Below, piece after piece: positions 10,408 through 22,434 of a DNA stretch of 64,000 nt. The DNA comes from Allomyces arbusculus (Eukaryota; Blastocladiomycota; Blastocladiomycetes; Blastocladiales; Blastocladiaceae): positions 1-64,000 of the forward strand of contig JADHYV010000041.1 in assembly GCA_027604705.1 (NCBI GenBank), written 5' to 3'. The notes beneath the pieces are model-generated. The model saw only the letters and a list, made by a program, of their open reading frames with translations, was not told the origin of the DNA and did not search any database. The first letter of the stretch is position 1. Every line of letters starts with the position of its first letter. Both the position numbers and the translations under genes were made by a program.

Positions 10408-11386
10408 TTACAAGGCCTCGTACTCCATTTCCTCGTCGCGCTGCCGCTGCGTGAGATACCGGCGCAGCCGGCGCTCGACGCCCGCGTCCTGGGCGAGATC
10501 GCTGAGACTGAGAATCTTGTTGCAACCTATTGGAGGCTCGTCAATTTCTCCGTTCCCCTCCAACTAACACACCATCGACACGTACCAGTCGTCGGGCACT
10601 CGGCCTGCTCACGCCGTCGCTGCGCGTCGCGAATAAACCCACGAATGGCATTGGCCTCGTAAACGTGGTTGCACACTTTCGACTTGAGCGGCTCGTCAAT
10701 GGTGCGGCCCGTGATCGGGCACCGAAAGTCTTCGAGCCGGTCGCTGACAACCACCAGGTCGTCGTCTTCGCCGAGTGGCGGCGCGTAGTCGGGGTTTTGC
10801 TTCACGCCCTACTCGACAGTCACAACAGGTCAGAAGAGGTGACTCAGTTCGCGAGTGGGACGGGGCGTACGTAGATCCGCTCGCGAAACTGCTGCTGCGA
10901 CGTTGGCTCCGTGTCGCCGCGCAACGGCTCCCTGAGCGCCGTCTCAAACGCTTCTGTGAGGGCCTTCTCCGACTACACGAAGATTCGACCACCATCGTGT
11001 CAGCGGCCACACCTCAAACCGACCCACGCACTGCAAAACCAGCGTCACGGTCATACTTCGTAACTCCGCCCATTGATCAACCCCTGCACCAACTGCCGCA
11101 GCGCCTCCTGGTCATGTTGCAGCCGGTGCCGCATCGTGTCGTAGTGCAGCATGTCTTCGCCGAGCGACTTGACCTGGTCTTCAAACTCGTTTTCCTCGCA
11201 GTCCTCAGCCACGGACGTGACCAGCTCAATCGCCTGTTCCATTTCGGCGATTACTTTGGAATAGTCTTGCAGCAGGCTGCCTTGGTTCTCAGAGGCAAAG
11301 TCGGCGAGCCGCTGCGGTTCCAGTCGTGGAGCGGCGCCCGCCGCACCGCGGTGGCCGCGGCCGTAATTGGCTGCGTTCGGGTACAT
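10408..11386 (-). CDS. NSE2: NSE2/MMS21 SP-RING SUMO ligase of the SMC5/6 complex, 257 aa
   Basis: Exons (minus strand): 11386-11057, 10972-10871, 10808-10586, 10526-10408, all phase-consistent. Nse2/Mms21 is the SUMO E3 ligase docked on Smc5 and acts in recombination repair and rDNA stability in the nucleus. The C-terminus carries an SP-RING: FRCPITGRTIDEPLKSKVCN with HVYEANAIRGFI, then AECPTTGCNKILSLSDL across the last intron. The CPI..TIDEP..S..C.H.Y...AI pattern and a final CP..GC zinc ligand set match NSMCE2. The N-terminal 110 residues are helical (SKVIAEMEQAIELVTSVAED), as expected for the Smc5-binding arm. It shares a 381 bp divergent promoter with the mitochondrial DNA polymerase gene. 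Confidence 0.92.
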
Positions 11387-11767
11387 GACGGTGCGGGAGG
11401 TTGCGCAACGTGGTGTGCGGGTTGGCAAGAGGAGTCGGACGAACGAGAAGCAAGCCGGATTTGGTCGTCGAGTCAGACCCAGGAGCCACGGGCTGATGGA
11501 ACTGACAGCGATCCAAGTCAGTCGGTGTGACGCATGTTTACCGCTCTACCGCACCGCGACGCTGCCGCTCTGATCTGCTTTATTCGTCAATGACCGGCCG
11601 TCCGTGCCCAACCCAGCATCAAATTTCTCTGGCCCCTCTGATCCGCACATCCATGGGTGGACACTGTTGCTGCAACCCTCATCAACCGATTTCTTAAGTG
11701 CTCGAACGAATTTGCGCAGACCAAAGTCGCGCATGATCAGCATTCACCAACATCCACTCCCAGCGTC
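11387..11767. promoter_or_regulatory. Divergent promoter region, NSE2 / MIP1
   Basis: This 381 bp lies between two head-to-head ATGs and must hold both promoters. No motif stands out. Confidence 0.5.
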
Positions 11768-14700
11768 ATGATCGCAAGGCTCCTCTCAACACTTGTACCG
11801 ACAAGTTCAAGTTGCACTTGCGCACTGTCCAGTTCCTGTCTCCATGAATTGCGTGCCCGGGGACGACCTGCTCTGTCGGCGGCATGGATTGTGGCTTCCA
11901 AGCGCACACTCGCAACAGCACAGGAGACGACGGCAGCAAAACCAGACAATCAACGTAAGCTTCGTACCCGCCCTGCTCCCGGCACGCATCTTGTCAACCG
12001 CCACTGATTTACAATCACAACAACGACAGTGGCACGCAAGAACCCGCTCGAGATCCAGATGCTCTCGCCAGCACTGCACCGACAACTGTTCCCGGGCACG
12101 ACATGCGCGACCGACCCGCGGCACGTGCGCATCTCACACGACCACCTCGAATCCTGGGGGCTCGATATCTCGAAATCGACGCTGTTACCCGAAGTCGACA
12201 TGACGCTCCCGCCATTGCTCGGCGCGACCATCGAGGACCATTTCCGCGCACTCGGTGACAAGTTCGCCCAGCCGGCGCTTGGGATTCTCGAGACCTATCT
12301 GGCGCGCACCGACCCGGACCCGCTCATGCCGGAAAAGTGGATCCTGCAGGCCGGGTGGACGCGGTACGACGCCGACGGAAGCGCGACGGTCGTGCCGTAC
12401 CCGGACGAGGACCTGCTGGTGTTCGATATCGAGGTGGTCGTGAAACTCGGCCACCACCCGTGCCTCGCGACGGCGCGGTCCGCGACCGCATGGTATGCGT
12501 GGGTCTCGCCGTGGGTGCTCGACAACAACAACGCGGCCATGCCGATTCCGGAAACCCTGATCCCGATGGGTCCACGAACCAAATGCATTATCGGGCACAA
12601 TGTCGGGTACGACCGTACGGCGATTGCCGAAGAGTACCGACTCGAAGGCACGCAGAACGTGTTCATCGACACGCTATCGCTGCACGTCGCAGCGAACGGC
12701 ATGTCGACACAGCAGCGGCCGACGTATGAGAAAGTGACGCGCGGCAACACCGACCGGATCCCGCGGTGGGTGCCGCACACGACGACCAATTCGCTTGCCG
12801 CCACGGCCAAGTACTACCTCGGCCGCGACTTGCCCAAGGACGTGCGCGACACGTTCATGACGGCCGAGTCGCCCGTCGAGATCCAAGAGTCCTTTCAAGA
12901 ACTCATGAACTATTGCGCGACCGACGTCGTCGCGACCGCCGACGTGTTCCGTGCCGTCTTCCCGCAGTTCCGGGAAAAGTGCCCGCACCCAATCAGTTTC
13001 CTCGGTATGGCCAAGATGGGCTCGTGCTTTTTACCCGTGACGACCAAGTGGCGCCAGTTCATTTCCGACTGCGAGACGATGGCCGCGGACATGGCCAAGG
13101 AAATCGACTCGGCGCTGCTGGCGCTCGCACACGACGCGATCTCGCGGTACATTGATACCTCCAAGGCACGGACCTGGAACGGATTACCACCCGAGGGACC
13201 TTACCCGCTATCGTCCTACTTGCCCGAAACGCTCTCGCTCAACATGGAAGCGCTCATCCAGAACCCGTGGTTGCGGCAACTCAACTGGGAAATGAAACCG
13301 TTGCGCGTGACCAAGAAGGGCGCGCCGGCCAAGAACCAGAAACTCGCCAATTACCCGGAATGGTTCCGGGACTTGTGGGACCCGCCAAGCAAACAGGTCG
13401 TGATCTCGCAGCGCAAACGCGTCGCGCCGCTCCTGCTCGAGCTGAAATGGGCGGGCCACCCGCTCGTCTTTTCCGAAACGCACAAGTGGTGCTACATGGT
13501 CGGGGCCGACAAGCAGGCCGAACACGAGCAGATTTCCGCACACGTCGAGTTTAGCCCGGAGACCAACGACTACTTGCAGTTTGAGCCGTGGATCACCAAA
13601 GGGTACCAGTTCTTCAAGCTGCCGCACAAAGACGGTGATGCGGGCAATACGGGTAATCCGTTTTCCAAGTCGTTTGCGCCGTTCTTTGAGAACGCAACAA
13701 TTACGTCGGACCGCGGCGAGGCTAAGCGCGCATTGCAGCTGCAAATGCAGTGTTCCTACTGGATCTCGGCCGCCGAACGCATCACGTCGCAGTTTGTCGT
13801 CTGGGGCCGCGACGTCGATCTCGGATCTGGGATCCCACGCGACACTCAGCACGAGTGGGGCATCATCTTGCCGAAACTGCAGGCCATGGGGACCATCACG
13901 CGACGCGCGGTCGAATCGACGTGGTTGACGGCGAGTAACGCGAAAAAGACGCGGCTCGGGTCGGACATCAAGCGGTACGTCGAGGCACCGCCCGGGTGGG
14001 CACTCGTCGGTGCCGATGTGGATTCTGAGGAGTTGTGGATTTCGAGCGCCATGGGGGACGCGCAGTTTGGCCTGCATGGCGCGTCGGCGCTCGGGTGGAT
14101 GACGCTGCAGGGGACCAAAGCCGACGCGACCGACTTGCATTCGGTCACGGCCAATATCTTGGGGATCACGCGCGACCAGGCCAAGCAGTTCAATTACGCG
14201 CGGATTTATGGTGCCGGGGTCGCATTTGCGACGGGGTTGCTCACGCAACATAACCGCATGCTGCCGACCGAGGTGGCGACGCAAAAGGCCGAGACGCTCT
14301 ACGAAAAGACCAAGGGGTTGAAGCGGCGCATGAAGATTGAGGGGGTCACGCCGCCGTTTGAGTATTGGGTCGGCGGGCGCGAGAGTTACATGTTTAACTC
14401 GATCGAGGCGATTGCCCATTCGGCCGACCCGAGAACGCCCGTGCTCGGGTGCCAGATCCCGAATTCGTTGATGAAAATGAATTGCGGGAGCGAGGTGCGT
14501 GCTATGTCGAGTCTTGGACGCGTCGTCGCGCGTTGTTCATTTCCCAGCTGACTTGGCCTGGACCCGTGGTAGTTCATGACGAGTCGCATTAACTGGGTCG
14601 TGCAGTCGTCGGGCGTCGACTACCTGCACCTACTGATTGCGTCCATGGAGTACCTGATCGAAAAATACCAGTTGCAGGCGCGGCTCATGCTCACGATCCA

Positions 14701-15432
14701 CGATGAAATTCGGTACCTCGTGCGCGACGAGGACAAGTACCGCACGGCCATGGCCTTGCAGATTAGCAATTTGTGGACGCGTGTCATGTTTGCGTCGCGG
14801 CTCGGATTCGACGATTTGCCCCTGGTACGCTTGTGTCGCCACGCGGTGATTCTGTTGGTCGCGATGCCGTACTCACTCGTTGGGCGCGGAACAATCAGAG
14901 CTGCGCATTCTTCTCAGCCGTTGACGTCGACCAGTACCTGCGCAAGGAACCGACCGACCCATGCATCACACCGACCAACTCGATCCCGCTCCCACCGGGC
15001 GAGTCGCTCGATCTCTACAAGCTCCTTGCCAAGGAGAACGTATTGCTTGAGCCGACGACCGCGCTGTCAATCTCGGCACCCGCCATGTCTTCGTCGGCTC
15101 CGCCACCCACGACGGGCCTGCGCACGGAGCACATGGCGAGCTGGCTGCTGCTCCAGTCGAAGCCGGACCTGACTTCGTTCAAGAACGGGCTCAACGAGTT
15201 TGTGGGTCGCGACGAGGCCGAGCTCGTGCGCAAGGCGCTTGGAAGCAAGCGCAGCGGGAGCAGCAGCGGGAAGCGGACATCGAGCAGCAGTAGTCGGGCC
15301 AAGTCGACGGCATTTTCGGACGAGTCAGCGGCCGTGAAACCGGCGTCGTCGCGATCGCCGAGGGCACCCAAAAAGGACCCGTTCAGCACGTTGGCCAAGG
15401 AAGAGTTCAATCCGTATTTTACCATTTTTTGA
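11768..15432 (+). CDS. MIP1: Mitochondrial DNA polymerase gamma, 1145 aa
   Basis: Exons: 11768-11954, 12030-14494, 14573-14824, 14899-15432, phases agree. This family-A enzyme replicates and proofreads mtDNA in the mitochondrial matrix. Exon 1 encodes a separate basic, Ser-rich presequence ([15 protein letters not shown] to SKRTLATA). The body begins [17 protein letters not shown]. Exonuclease motifs are LVFDIEV (Asp and Glu near 195/197), GHNVGYDR and [13 protein letters not shown]. Polymerase motif A is [10 protein letters not shown], motif B is [15 protein letters not shown] and motif C is [32 protein letters not shown] and [16 protein letters not shown] are near-identical to animal POLG. 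A Ser/Lys-rich C-terminal tail of about 130 residues follows the polymerase fold, comparable to the C-terminal extension of yeast Mip1. The 3' end converges on UCHL5 with 189 bp between stops. Confidence 0.97.
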
Positions 15433-15621
15433 TTTGGGTGGAATGTCTGTTGCTCGACTTTGACGAAAAGAAATTTTGGTTTTGCGTGTCGCCAACTATC
15501 GCGGGGTGTCGCGGGTGTGGAAGCGAGAGCGAGCCGCGCACAAGTCAAAACAAATCGTATATTGCGGTCGGTTGTCAGATGTGTATTGCGCGCGCATTCA
15601 AAGAGAGCCAACAAAACAGGA

Positions 15622-17014
15622 TCAGCTGTTCTTCTTGGCAAAATGGCCCATAATCTTGGCCTTCTTGTCCTCCTTGGCCTTGGCAATGGCCGGATCGAGC
15701 ACACCCTGACGCGCCATTTGCTTGAGCAGCTCGAGCGCGAACGGCAGGTAATTGTGTCGGCGGCGTAGGTTCTCGCGCTATAAACGACAATGAACGTGAG
15801 TGAACCGCTGTTCGTCGTGTCGGAAAGATCAGGACAACGCAGCGTACCCTGTACCGCTCGGCCTTTTCTTGCTCGACGACGAGCTGGTTGACAGCCATCG
15901 ACCGCTCCTGCTCGAGCATGTTGCGGTGCGGGTCGGCCAAATCGAGGTGGGCCATTTGTTGCTCCAGCGATCGAATCTAAACGAACAAGTCGACACGTCA
16001 GATCTTCGCTCGATTCAATACCTCAGCGCGGCACCACCAATGGCACGCACCGTTGCCTGCAGCTGCTCGTGCTTGGACCCGATTACCGCCATCAAGTTAA
16101 ACCGAATCTCCGTGCCGGCAAACTGCGCCATGCGCGCCTGGATTGCCGGGACCAGGTGCTGCACCCACGACTGTGGGTTGGCCTGGTCGTACTGGCCGAC
16201 AATGATCGGCCCTTGCTGCAGACCGTCGAGCTCGTAGATGGTGCCGTGTTTCCGAATGTAGGCGACGAAGTGGAAGTTGTCCTCCTTGTCCTCGTCGGGC
16301 ACGGGGTTCTCGTTGACAAACGGGTCAGCGCGGGCGAAACTGTTGTGCGCGTTGCGCATCGTGTCCGAGTTAGTGATGGCGAGGCCCTTGAGCTACGGAC
16401 GGATCGTTGGGAACGTGAGCGGGCGTGTCGAGAACGATGGAAAGACGGGAGCAACAACGCACTTCCGGATCAAACTGGCTCGTGAACGCCTTGAACTCCG
16501 TCAATTCGTTGCCGAGCTGGACCGACTCGGGCGCGTTGAGCAAGATCGACAGGATGGCCTGTGTCGCGCACGCGTTATTGATGACCTGGTTGGCGAAAAA
16601 CACGTCGGGCACATTGTCCCACGGTACGGGCTGGCGGCCGCCCTGCAGCGACGAGTCGTACTTGAAGAGGAAGATGAAGCCGTAAATCTCGGTGCCGGCT
16701 GTGGCCTGGTAGGACTCGAGGTCCCACACTTCCTCGACTTCGAGCCCTTGCACGCCGAACGCGCGGATCAATTCCGTGAAGACGCCCTAGTGAGAGGGAG
16801 AGCGTAATGCACAGCACCGGTACGGACACGTCAGTCTCGTTGTCTGGGACATCGCGCTTGCTGTTCATCGCGCATGCTGTTCATCGCGCTGGCTCGTGTC
16901 GGTCGCACATTCGCTGGCGACCATGCACGACCGTCGCTGGAAAAACATTGCGGCATGCACAAGCATGGACCGTACTGGGTCGCTCTCAATGAGGGTCCAA
17001 TTTCCGTTTTCCAT
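15622..17014 (-). CDS. UCHL5: Ubiquitin C-terminal hydrolase UCHL5/UCH37, 329 aa
   Basis: Exons (minus strand): 17014-16976, 16786-16463, 16392-16051, 15976-15848, 15777-15622, every junction phase 0. UCH37 removes ubiquitin at the 26S proteasome (via Rpn13) and, in animals, also joins INO80. The N-terminus ENGNWTLIESDPGVFTELIR matches the family start. The catalytic set is Cys86 in QVINNACATQA, His162 in FHFVAYI and Asp177 in YELDGL. AITNSDTMRNAHNSFAR is the conserved crossover-loop region. The C-terminal ULD-like tail carries RRRHNYLPFALELLKQ followed by a Lys-rich end, as in human UCHL5, and the length equals the human protein. This tail separates it from UCHL1/L3-type enzymes. Confidence 0.97.
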
Positions 17015-17527
17015 GGCGGCTGGTCGAATTGGATCGGGTCGTGGAGCTCGTCGGTTGGCGATCGTGATCTCGCTGGCTCGAATTGCTGGATCAGGCGACG
17101 CGCGCGGGCTGCGGGCAGTCTTACTACCCAGGCGGGAGGTTGCAGGCGGAATCGTCGTGGTCGACGTCGATGAGGATGCGGGCATCACGACGATGGCTGA
17201 CGGAACCGAGCGCGTCGCGGTCACGGGATTTGCGGAAGGGCGGGAAAGGTGGATCTGAGGGCCTGCTAAAGCAATCAGCACATGATGGAGACAGCACGTG
17301 CACTATTCCCACCCAACAAAGTTGCGATTTCGCACTCGTTTTTCTGAGTCGTTTCGATTTTCCTGGCTTGATTTTGCTCACCAACCACAGACAACCAACA
17401 CAAGCACGCGTACTCACGCTGAAGCTGCTGAATCTCGCCACCGCCTTGCGCTTGTCAACCAGACTTGACCTGTTCTCCTTCCCCGTCCCGCTGCTCGTCA
17501 CCGCGCAACCCCGCCACTACCAGCAAA
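17015..17527. promoter_or_regulatory. Divergent promoter region, UCHL5 / COX9
   Basis: This 513 bp lies between head-to-head genes. No ORF is supported by homology. Confidence 0.5.
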
Positions 17528-17719
17528 ATGGCCGCCCCCATCGCCCCCATCACCGGCATGCTGCGCAAGAAGTTCATCTTCGACCTGACCGGCGCTCTCG
17601 GCCTCGGCACCGCCGCCGCCATGTACTTCTGGTACAAGATTAAGATCCCCTCCGAGGAGGACCGCATCGCCAAGCTCAAGGTCATCCGCGCCCAGCAGGG
17701 CCTCCCCGTCAGCGAGTAA
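17528..17719 (+). CDS. COX9: Cytochrome c oxidase subunit 9 / VIIa-like, 63 aa
   Basis: An intronless ORF. Cox9 (VIIa in yeast numbering) is a single-helix nuclear-encoded subunit of respiratory complex IV in the inner mitochondrial membrane. The N-terminus IAPITGMLRKKFIFDL closely matches the yeast APITGTIKRRVIMDI start. A helix (GALGLGTAAAMYFWYKI, residues about 22-38) and a short charged tail follow, giving the family's usual length. The short protein and single helix limit certainty, but the PITG..R+ motif is distinctive. Confidence 0.85.
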   Translation: MAAPIAPITGMLRKKFIFDLTGALGLGTAAAMYFWYKIKIPSEEDRIAKLKVIRAQQGLPVSE

Positions 17720-18162
17720 GGCCTCGTCGTCGCTGGTGGGGCCAGCTACGCGCGGGTCGTGGCGGTGTTGGGTCGGACGGGGTGTCGTGCTCGTGCGCTC
17801 AAGCGGTCGGTGTGAACGTATGCTTGCCGCTTGCCAGCTCTTTGTCTTGTTTGCCGCGAAAATGAAAGGCTCACTTGATTGCGTTGCTCATTTAGTCGAC
17901 ATCGGTATTGCTCGCTCGCGCTCGCGCGCCACCACTCGGCCTCGACGTTATTCACGGCCACGCGCAGCGTTTCGTCGCCTCCGCCGCCGTCACCGTTGTC
18001 GATTTGTGGATTTGTTCCTTGTCGTTTCCCGTTGTGTGCCGCGGGTTGCCGGCCCGGCACCGCGCGCCCGCGCTTTATTCTAGTACCTCACCCTGCCCAA
18101 AACCAAATACAACGACCATAATGCTCGAAATGTGGAATGTAGAATTGTGCTGACTTCTGTTG
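17720..18162. other. Intergenic, COX9 3' flank and RAD51D upstream
   Basis: 443 bp with no supported gene. Codon-like GC structure is lost immediately after the COX9 stop. Confidence 0.4.
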
Positions 18163-19702
18163 ATGTCGAGCACTGAAGAAAACAGGACGCAAATACACCA
18201 GTCCTTCCTTGCTCTCGACCTCTTGATCATGGCCACCGACGCGTGTCTCGCTGATGGCCGACTGGAATCGCGCCGCCGCGCCCACTTACCGCAATATGAC
18301 CGCGAGCACGAGGCTGTTCTTGCGCGGCTCGAGTCGCTGAAATGTCGGACAGGTTCAGACCAATTCACCTTGTGATCGAAAAGCACCAATATGGTCATGT
18401 TGACATACCGATGATCCAGACCTAAAGCTCTTCCGCTACGGTGACCGGCTCGCGCAACTCCAGCCCGATGCGGTCGCGCGCGACTTGGCTCACACACTCG
18501 TCGACGACATCGCTGCCGAACTCGCGCCGGAACCCATGTCGGGCATGGAATGGCTCGAGCAAGCGCAAGGCAACGCGGCAAGAACGTTGGCGACCGGATG
18601 TGCCAGGTCCGTTACCCTCGTCGTTCTCCACCCATTCTTGCGGTGTTTTACCCGACAGGCGCGTGAATGGAACAGACTCGACTCGTTTCTTGGCGGCGGG
18701 TGGCGCGCCGGCCAGGTCTATGAGCTCGTGGGGGTGCCGGGCAGCGGGAAGACGGAGCTGCTTTACACGACGTGTGCGACCATGTTGGCGGCGGTGGACG
18801 ATCAGCAGCAGCAACGCCCGCCTGGGTCGGCCGTTTGGCTCGACGCAACGGCTGGATTTTCGGCAATGCGTGTCCAAAGGCACTTGCTCGCGCGTCTGGG
18901 ACCGGGTTCGCCTGACGCGAATGTGCTGGTTCGTACATGGTTCTGCGAGGGAAGCGGAAATGACGATCGCGGACTGATTGATGAACAATTCCACCCTAGC
19001 TTGAAAGCGTCCGACGCGTGCAGTGCGTGCTCCCAGAAGAGTGTGTCAAGGCGCTCGCGCTGATTGAAGACCGGCTCGAAGTATTTATGTTCTGCTCCAG
19101 TTCTTGCTCGGTGACCCTGAATTTTTCGCGCGCTTATCATTATCTATCTGTTGATAGACTGCAATGCACGACCCTTTCTGGTCGTCGTTGCGGATAATCG
19201 TGCTCGACTCGGTCCACGCCCTGTTCGCCGCTTTGGTCGGCGACGCACGCGAGCCATGGGAGTATATTGCCAACCAGGTCATGGGCACGCTCAAACGCAT
19301 TGCGACTGACTACGGCATTGTTGTCGTGGTACGTCTCACCCTCACCCTGATCGATGCCAACTGGGGCGCGTCTCATTGCTGCTCCCCTTCCCGCAGGTCA
19401 TCAATCACGCGACGCGCTGGAAACGCAAAGTCAAGCCCGCGCTCGGCCATTCGTGGGAGTTTCTCGTGGACGAGCGCGTCACGATCGACTTCGTTTCCTC
19501 GACCACGGGTGTGGCCGACACGGGGATGGACAACGAGGATGGTGAAGATGGGGAGGAGAATGCAAGGCCGTGGCACCGTGCACAAATGGCGAACCTGGCG
19601 CGGCGTGCCGTGGCGCGCGCCAAGACGACCGTTGGTGCGTTGGGCGCGAGTCTAGGCGGGCCAAAAAGCGCGACGGTGGTATTGGATTGGCTCGCTGAAT
19701 GA
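18163..19702 (+). CDS. RAD51D: RAD51D-like recombinase paralog, 395 aa
   Basis: Exons: 18163-18352, 18420-18606, 18676-18928, 19000-19080, 19158-19328, 19397-19702; phases agree throughout. RAD51 paralogs assist Rad51 filament assembly in homologous recombination. Walker A is GVPGSGKT (residues 145-152) after RLDSFLGGGWRAGQVYELV; Walker B is IIVLD (250-254). INHATRWKRKVKPALGHSWE matches the TNH..RD....KPALG.SW block of RAD51D rather than RAD51B, RAD51C or XRCC2. The second intron (18607-18675) is 69 nt with no in-frame stop. Splicing it joins TLATGCA to RLDSFLGG as the family requires. An alternative start is ATG 18229. A long acidic insert (TGMDNEDGEDGEEN) sits before the C-terminal strand. 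Confidence 0.88.
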
Positions 19703-20304
19703 ATGATCCAACTTTGTTTTGTTGGGGTTGCGCAGTCAAACAAATTGACCCTTTCGAGCCCAAAATCGGCTCTCAGCTCGAGGATCGACGTGCCAGTACA
19801 GCTAGCATCCTGGGGATGCGTAATCGCCAGAGCGTTCAATTGACAATGACTACTTAAACTGGCGTGGCAGTCTGACGGCTGTGGATCAGAACCGATGTTG
19901 AAAAGGACACGGGCTCGCAGGCGTGTGGGTTGTAGCTACTCATTGCGCCGTCGAATGCGTGTGATGCTGTCTCGAACTTCAACGCGCGTTAGCAATAATT
20001 GATAAATTGATTCATGTATAGCCAAGAAGAAATGACCCAGTCTCCCTCCAGAAATGCCGTTATGGACCGCGACGGCCAGCCAGCATCATGCAACCCACTC
20101 GTGGTCAACAGATCTTTTCTGCATTGGTGCCTATGGCAGCCCCATCGGTCACCGCACCTAAAATATCCATGGCGGCACTTGTTGCTTGACCCTCCACCCC
20201 TCTTCATCTTCATCGCCGAGGCTTCCCGTTCCGCCGCTGGATGCCGCTTGGCCGTCACGTCCTCCTCATTCTCTTCCATCCCGTTCTTTTTCATCCCCTC
20301 ACCA
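19703..20304. other. Convergent intergenic region
   Basis: About 600 bp between the RAD51D stop and the stop of the oppositely oriented membrane-protein gene. AT-richer than the genes, with no coding evidence. Confidence 0.4.
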
Positions 20305-22434
20305 CTAGAGCGCCGCACGGTACGCGCGATGCGCACCCGCACCTTCGCCTGACGCCGCATGTATCAACCCCGTCGTCGACGGCGATTTGCCGATCCTGGC
20401 CCCGACCGCAGCTCGGCCACTTTTCCCCGGCACGAGGGCCATCCATGCGGCCCCCACAACCGACGAGTACCGCCTTGCCCTCTCCACCTCCCCATCCTCG
20501 CCAAACTCCTCGTCACTCGCGGACCCGCTGCTACTACTACTACTTGCCATCGTCATCGACACAGCCAGCGACGACGGCCGCCGCGGAATCGACAGTCGCG
20601 CACGCGCCATGGGCGACATCGACGGTGCCGGCGGCGGTGGGGGCGCGAGCGTCCCCGGTGGTGCGCGCAGGCGAGGAATCCCGGCCGCGTCCATATGACG
20701 ACGGACGGGTGGGCGCCGTGTCGACCGTGCGGGAGAGGAGGGCACACTCACGGGCCGTCTCGCACGGGATGAGCTGGAGCTGGGCGCGTGTCCGAGACTC
20801 AGTCGGCGTGTCGGTTCCACGCGCGCGCGCTTGGAAACGTGTTCGTCCATGACCTGCGTTTGCATCTGCGGCGGGGCCAGGGCGCGTGGGAGGAGCGGGG
20901 GCAAGTGCACCGGCGCGAGGTGCGGCGGCGGCGGGAGCGGGCGCGGCAATGGCGCGCGCGCGTCCGGCGCCGACGACGAGGGCACCGTCACATGCATCGC
21001 GAGCGCGTCGAGTTGCGCCGGGGCGAGAGTCATGGCAAGTGTCGGCGCTTTTCTCGGTGATGTGGATGGGGATCCGGGCATGCCGAGCGGCGCGACTTGG
21101 TGCGACGGTGGACTGGTTGCGCGCGGATGGACGCCAGCAGAACGGACGAAATGCAGGTCTGGTAATTCGTCGAGCGGTAAGCTCAGACGGCGGAAGTCCA
21201 TGGACGGCGTGTGCGGCCTGGCGCTGCCAGACTCGAGGTCGGCCGAGCTGCTGCTGTCGTGATCGCTCGCGTCATGCCGCGGCGGGCGCTTGAACGCGCC
21301 CGGGCCGCGGTGCCGCCGCCGGTACTGCGTGACCAGGACGGCGGTCATCCCAATGATCACTAGTGCAGGGACGACAATGCTGATGCCAAGTATGACAGGG
21401 CTCGATGCGGAATTATCCGGCGCGTTGGACGGAGACGAGGCCGTGTTGGCGACGGTGTCGCCGGACACGTCGGTTGGCAAGGAGGTGGCCGCGCTGTCGC
21501 TCGTTGTGGATGGCGTTGGGGTGGACGTTATCGCAGCGGCCGTCAGAGTTGCCGTGTTCGTTGCGAAACTCGACGTAAAGGCCACCGTCTCGCTCGGCGT
21601 GACCAAAGCTGGATCCTGCGACCACGTTGGCATCGGTGCAGCCGAGGACGAGGTCGTCGCGACAACTCCGGCCAGAGGAGCGCTCGCGGCCGACATGAGA
21701 GTGGTAGAGGCAGTTCCCGCGCCCCACGTCGCGACCGGAGCCACGACGGTGGCCGATGACGATGCCAGAGGCGACACAGCGCCAGCATTCGGTTCGGCAA
21801 CTACAACAGCACCACCTGCGGTCCCGACAGGCGGGGCTGCCGGAATCGATTGATCTACGCAGGCGAGTTTCATTCAAAATTGAATCAGAGAACCAAGTGG
21901 AGACACAAATGTAGTATCCCGCGCGTGCGCACCTGCTCCGGCCACCACGGCGCCGCCCTGCACAGCAACGCCCGCACCAGGACTCGTTGCACCTGCGCTC
22001 GCCGGATCGGTCAGCCAGGGAGCGGAGGCAGCACCGGTACCGGCGCCAGTTGCGGGAGTCGCGGCCCACGCATTCGGAGTCCCGTCGCTGCTCGCGGCAG
22101 GACTTTGTGCCGAGCTTGCAGCAGCAGACGCAGTCGCCGCAGGTGCTTGCCCGGAACTCGAAGCTACTGGAGCGGCTGGCGCTGGTCTCTGTGCGGTACT
22201 TGCAGCACCCGGGGTGCCCGCAGCGGATCCTTGGGCATTTCTCGGGGTAGTCGGTGCGGATCTCGGATTGTTGACGGGCTCAGAACCGGCAGTGAATGGG
22301 CCGACAGGGCTGATGGTTGCAGCAGCCGCACCTGGTGTCCCGGCAAATGCGCGACTGCTCGTGGCGGGATTCGACGGCGTGGCCGGGCTCGCAGCAGCAG
22401 CAGAGGGCCACCAGGGACTGGGCGTAGCGGCCAT
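20305..22434 (-). CDS. Single-pass membrane protein with Ser/Thr/Ala/Pro-rich ectodomain, 683 aa
   Basis: Exons (minus strand): 22434-21933 and 21854-20305, joined across a 78 nt intron in phase 1. I do not recognise a family domain. Residues 1 to about 315 are almost entirely Ala, Ser, Thr and Pro, as in heavily O-glycosylated stalks. One transmembrane helix follows (residues about 320-344, ILGISIVVPALVIIGMTAVL) with a basic stop-transfer QYRRRHRG. The roughly 340-residue tail is Pro/Ser/Arg-rich with acidic Ser runs and no enzyme motif. The layout recalls fungal Wsc/Mid2-type surface sensors. No clear N-terminal signal peptide is seen at ATG 22434, so an upstream exon may be missing. The last 130 codons recur as a decayed copy at 48100-48486. 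Confidence 0.7.

Noticed and set aside
13208-14419. 403-codon antisense ORF inside the polymerase gamma gene
   Set aside because: Arg/Leu/Pro-biased shadow of a certain coding exon on the other strand; no family features.
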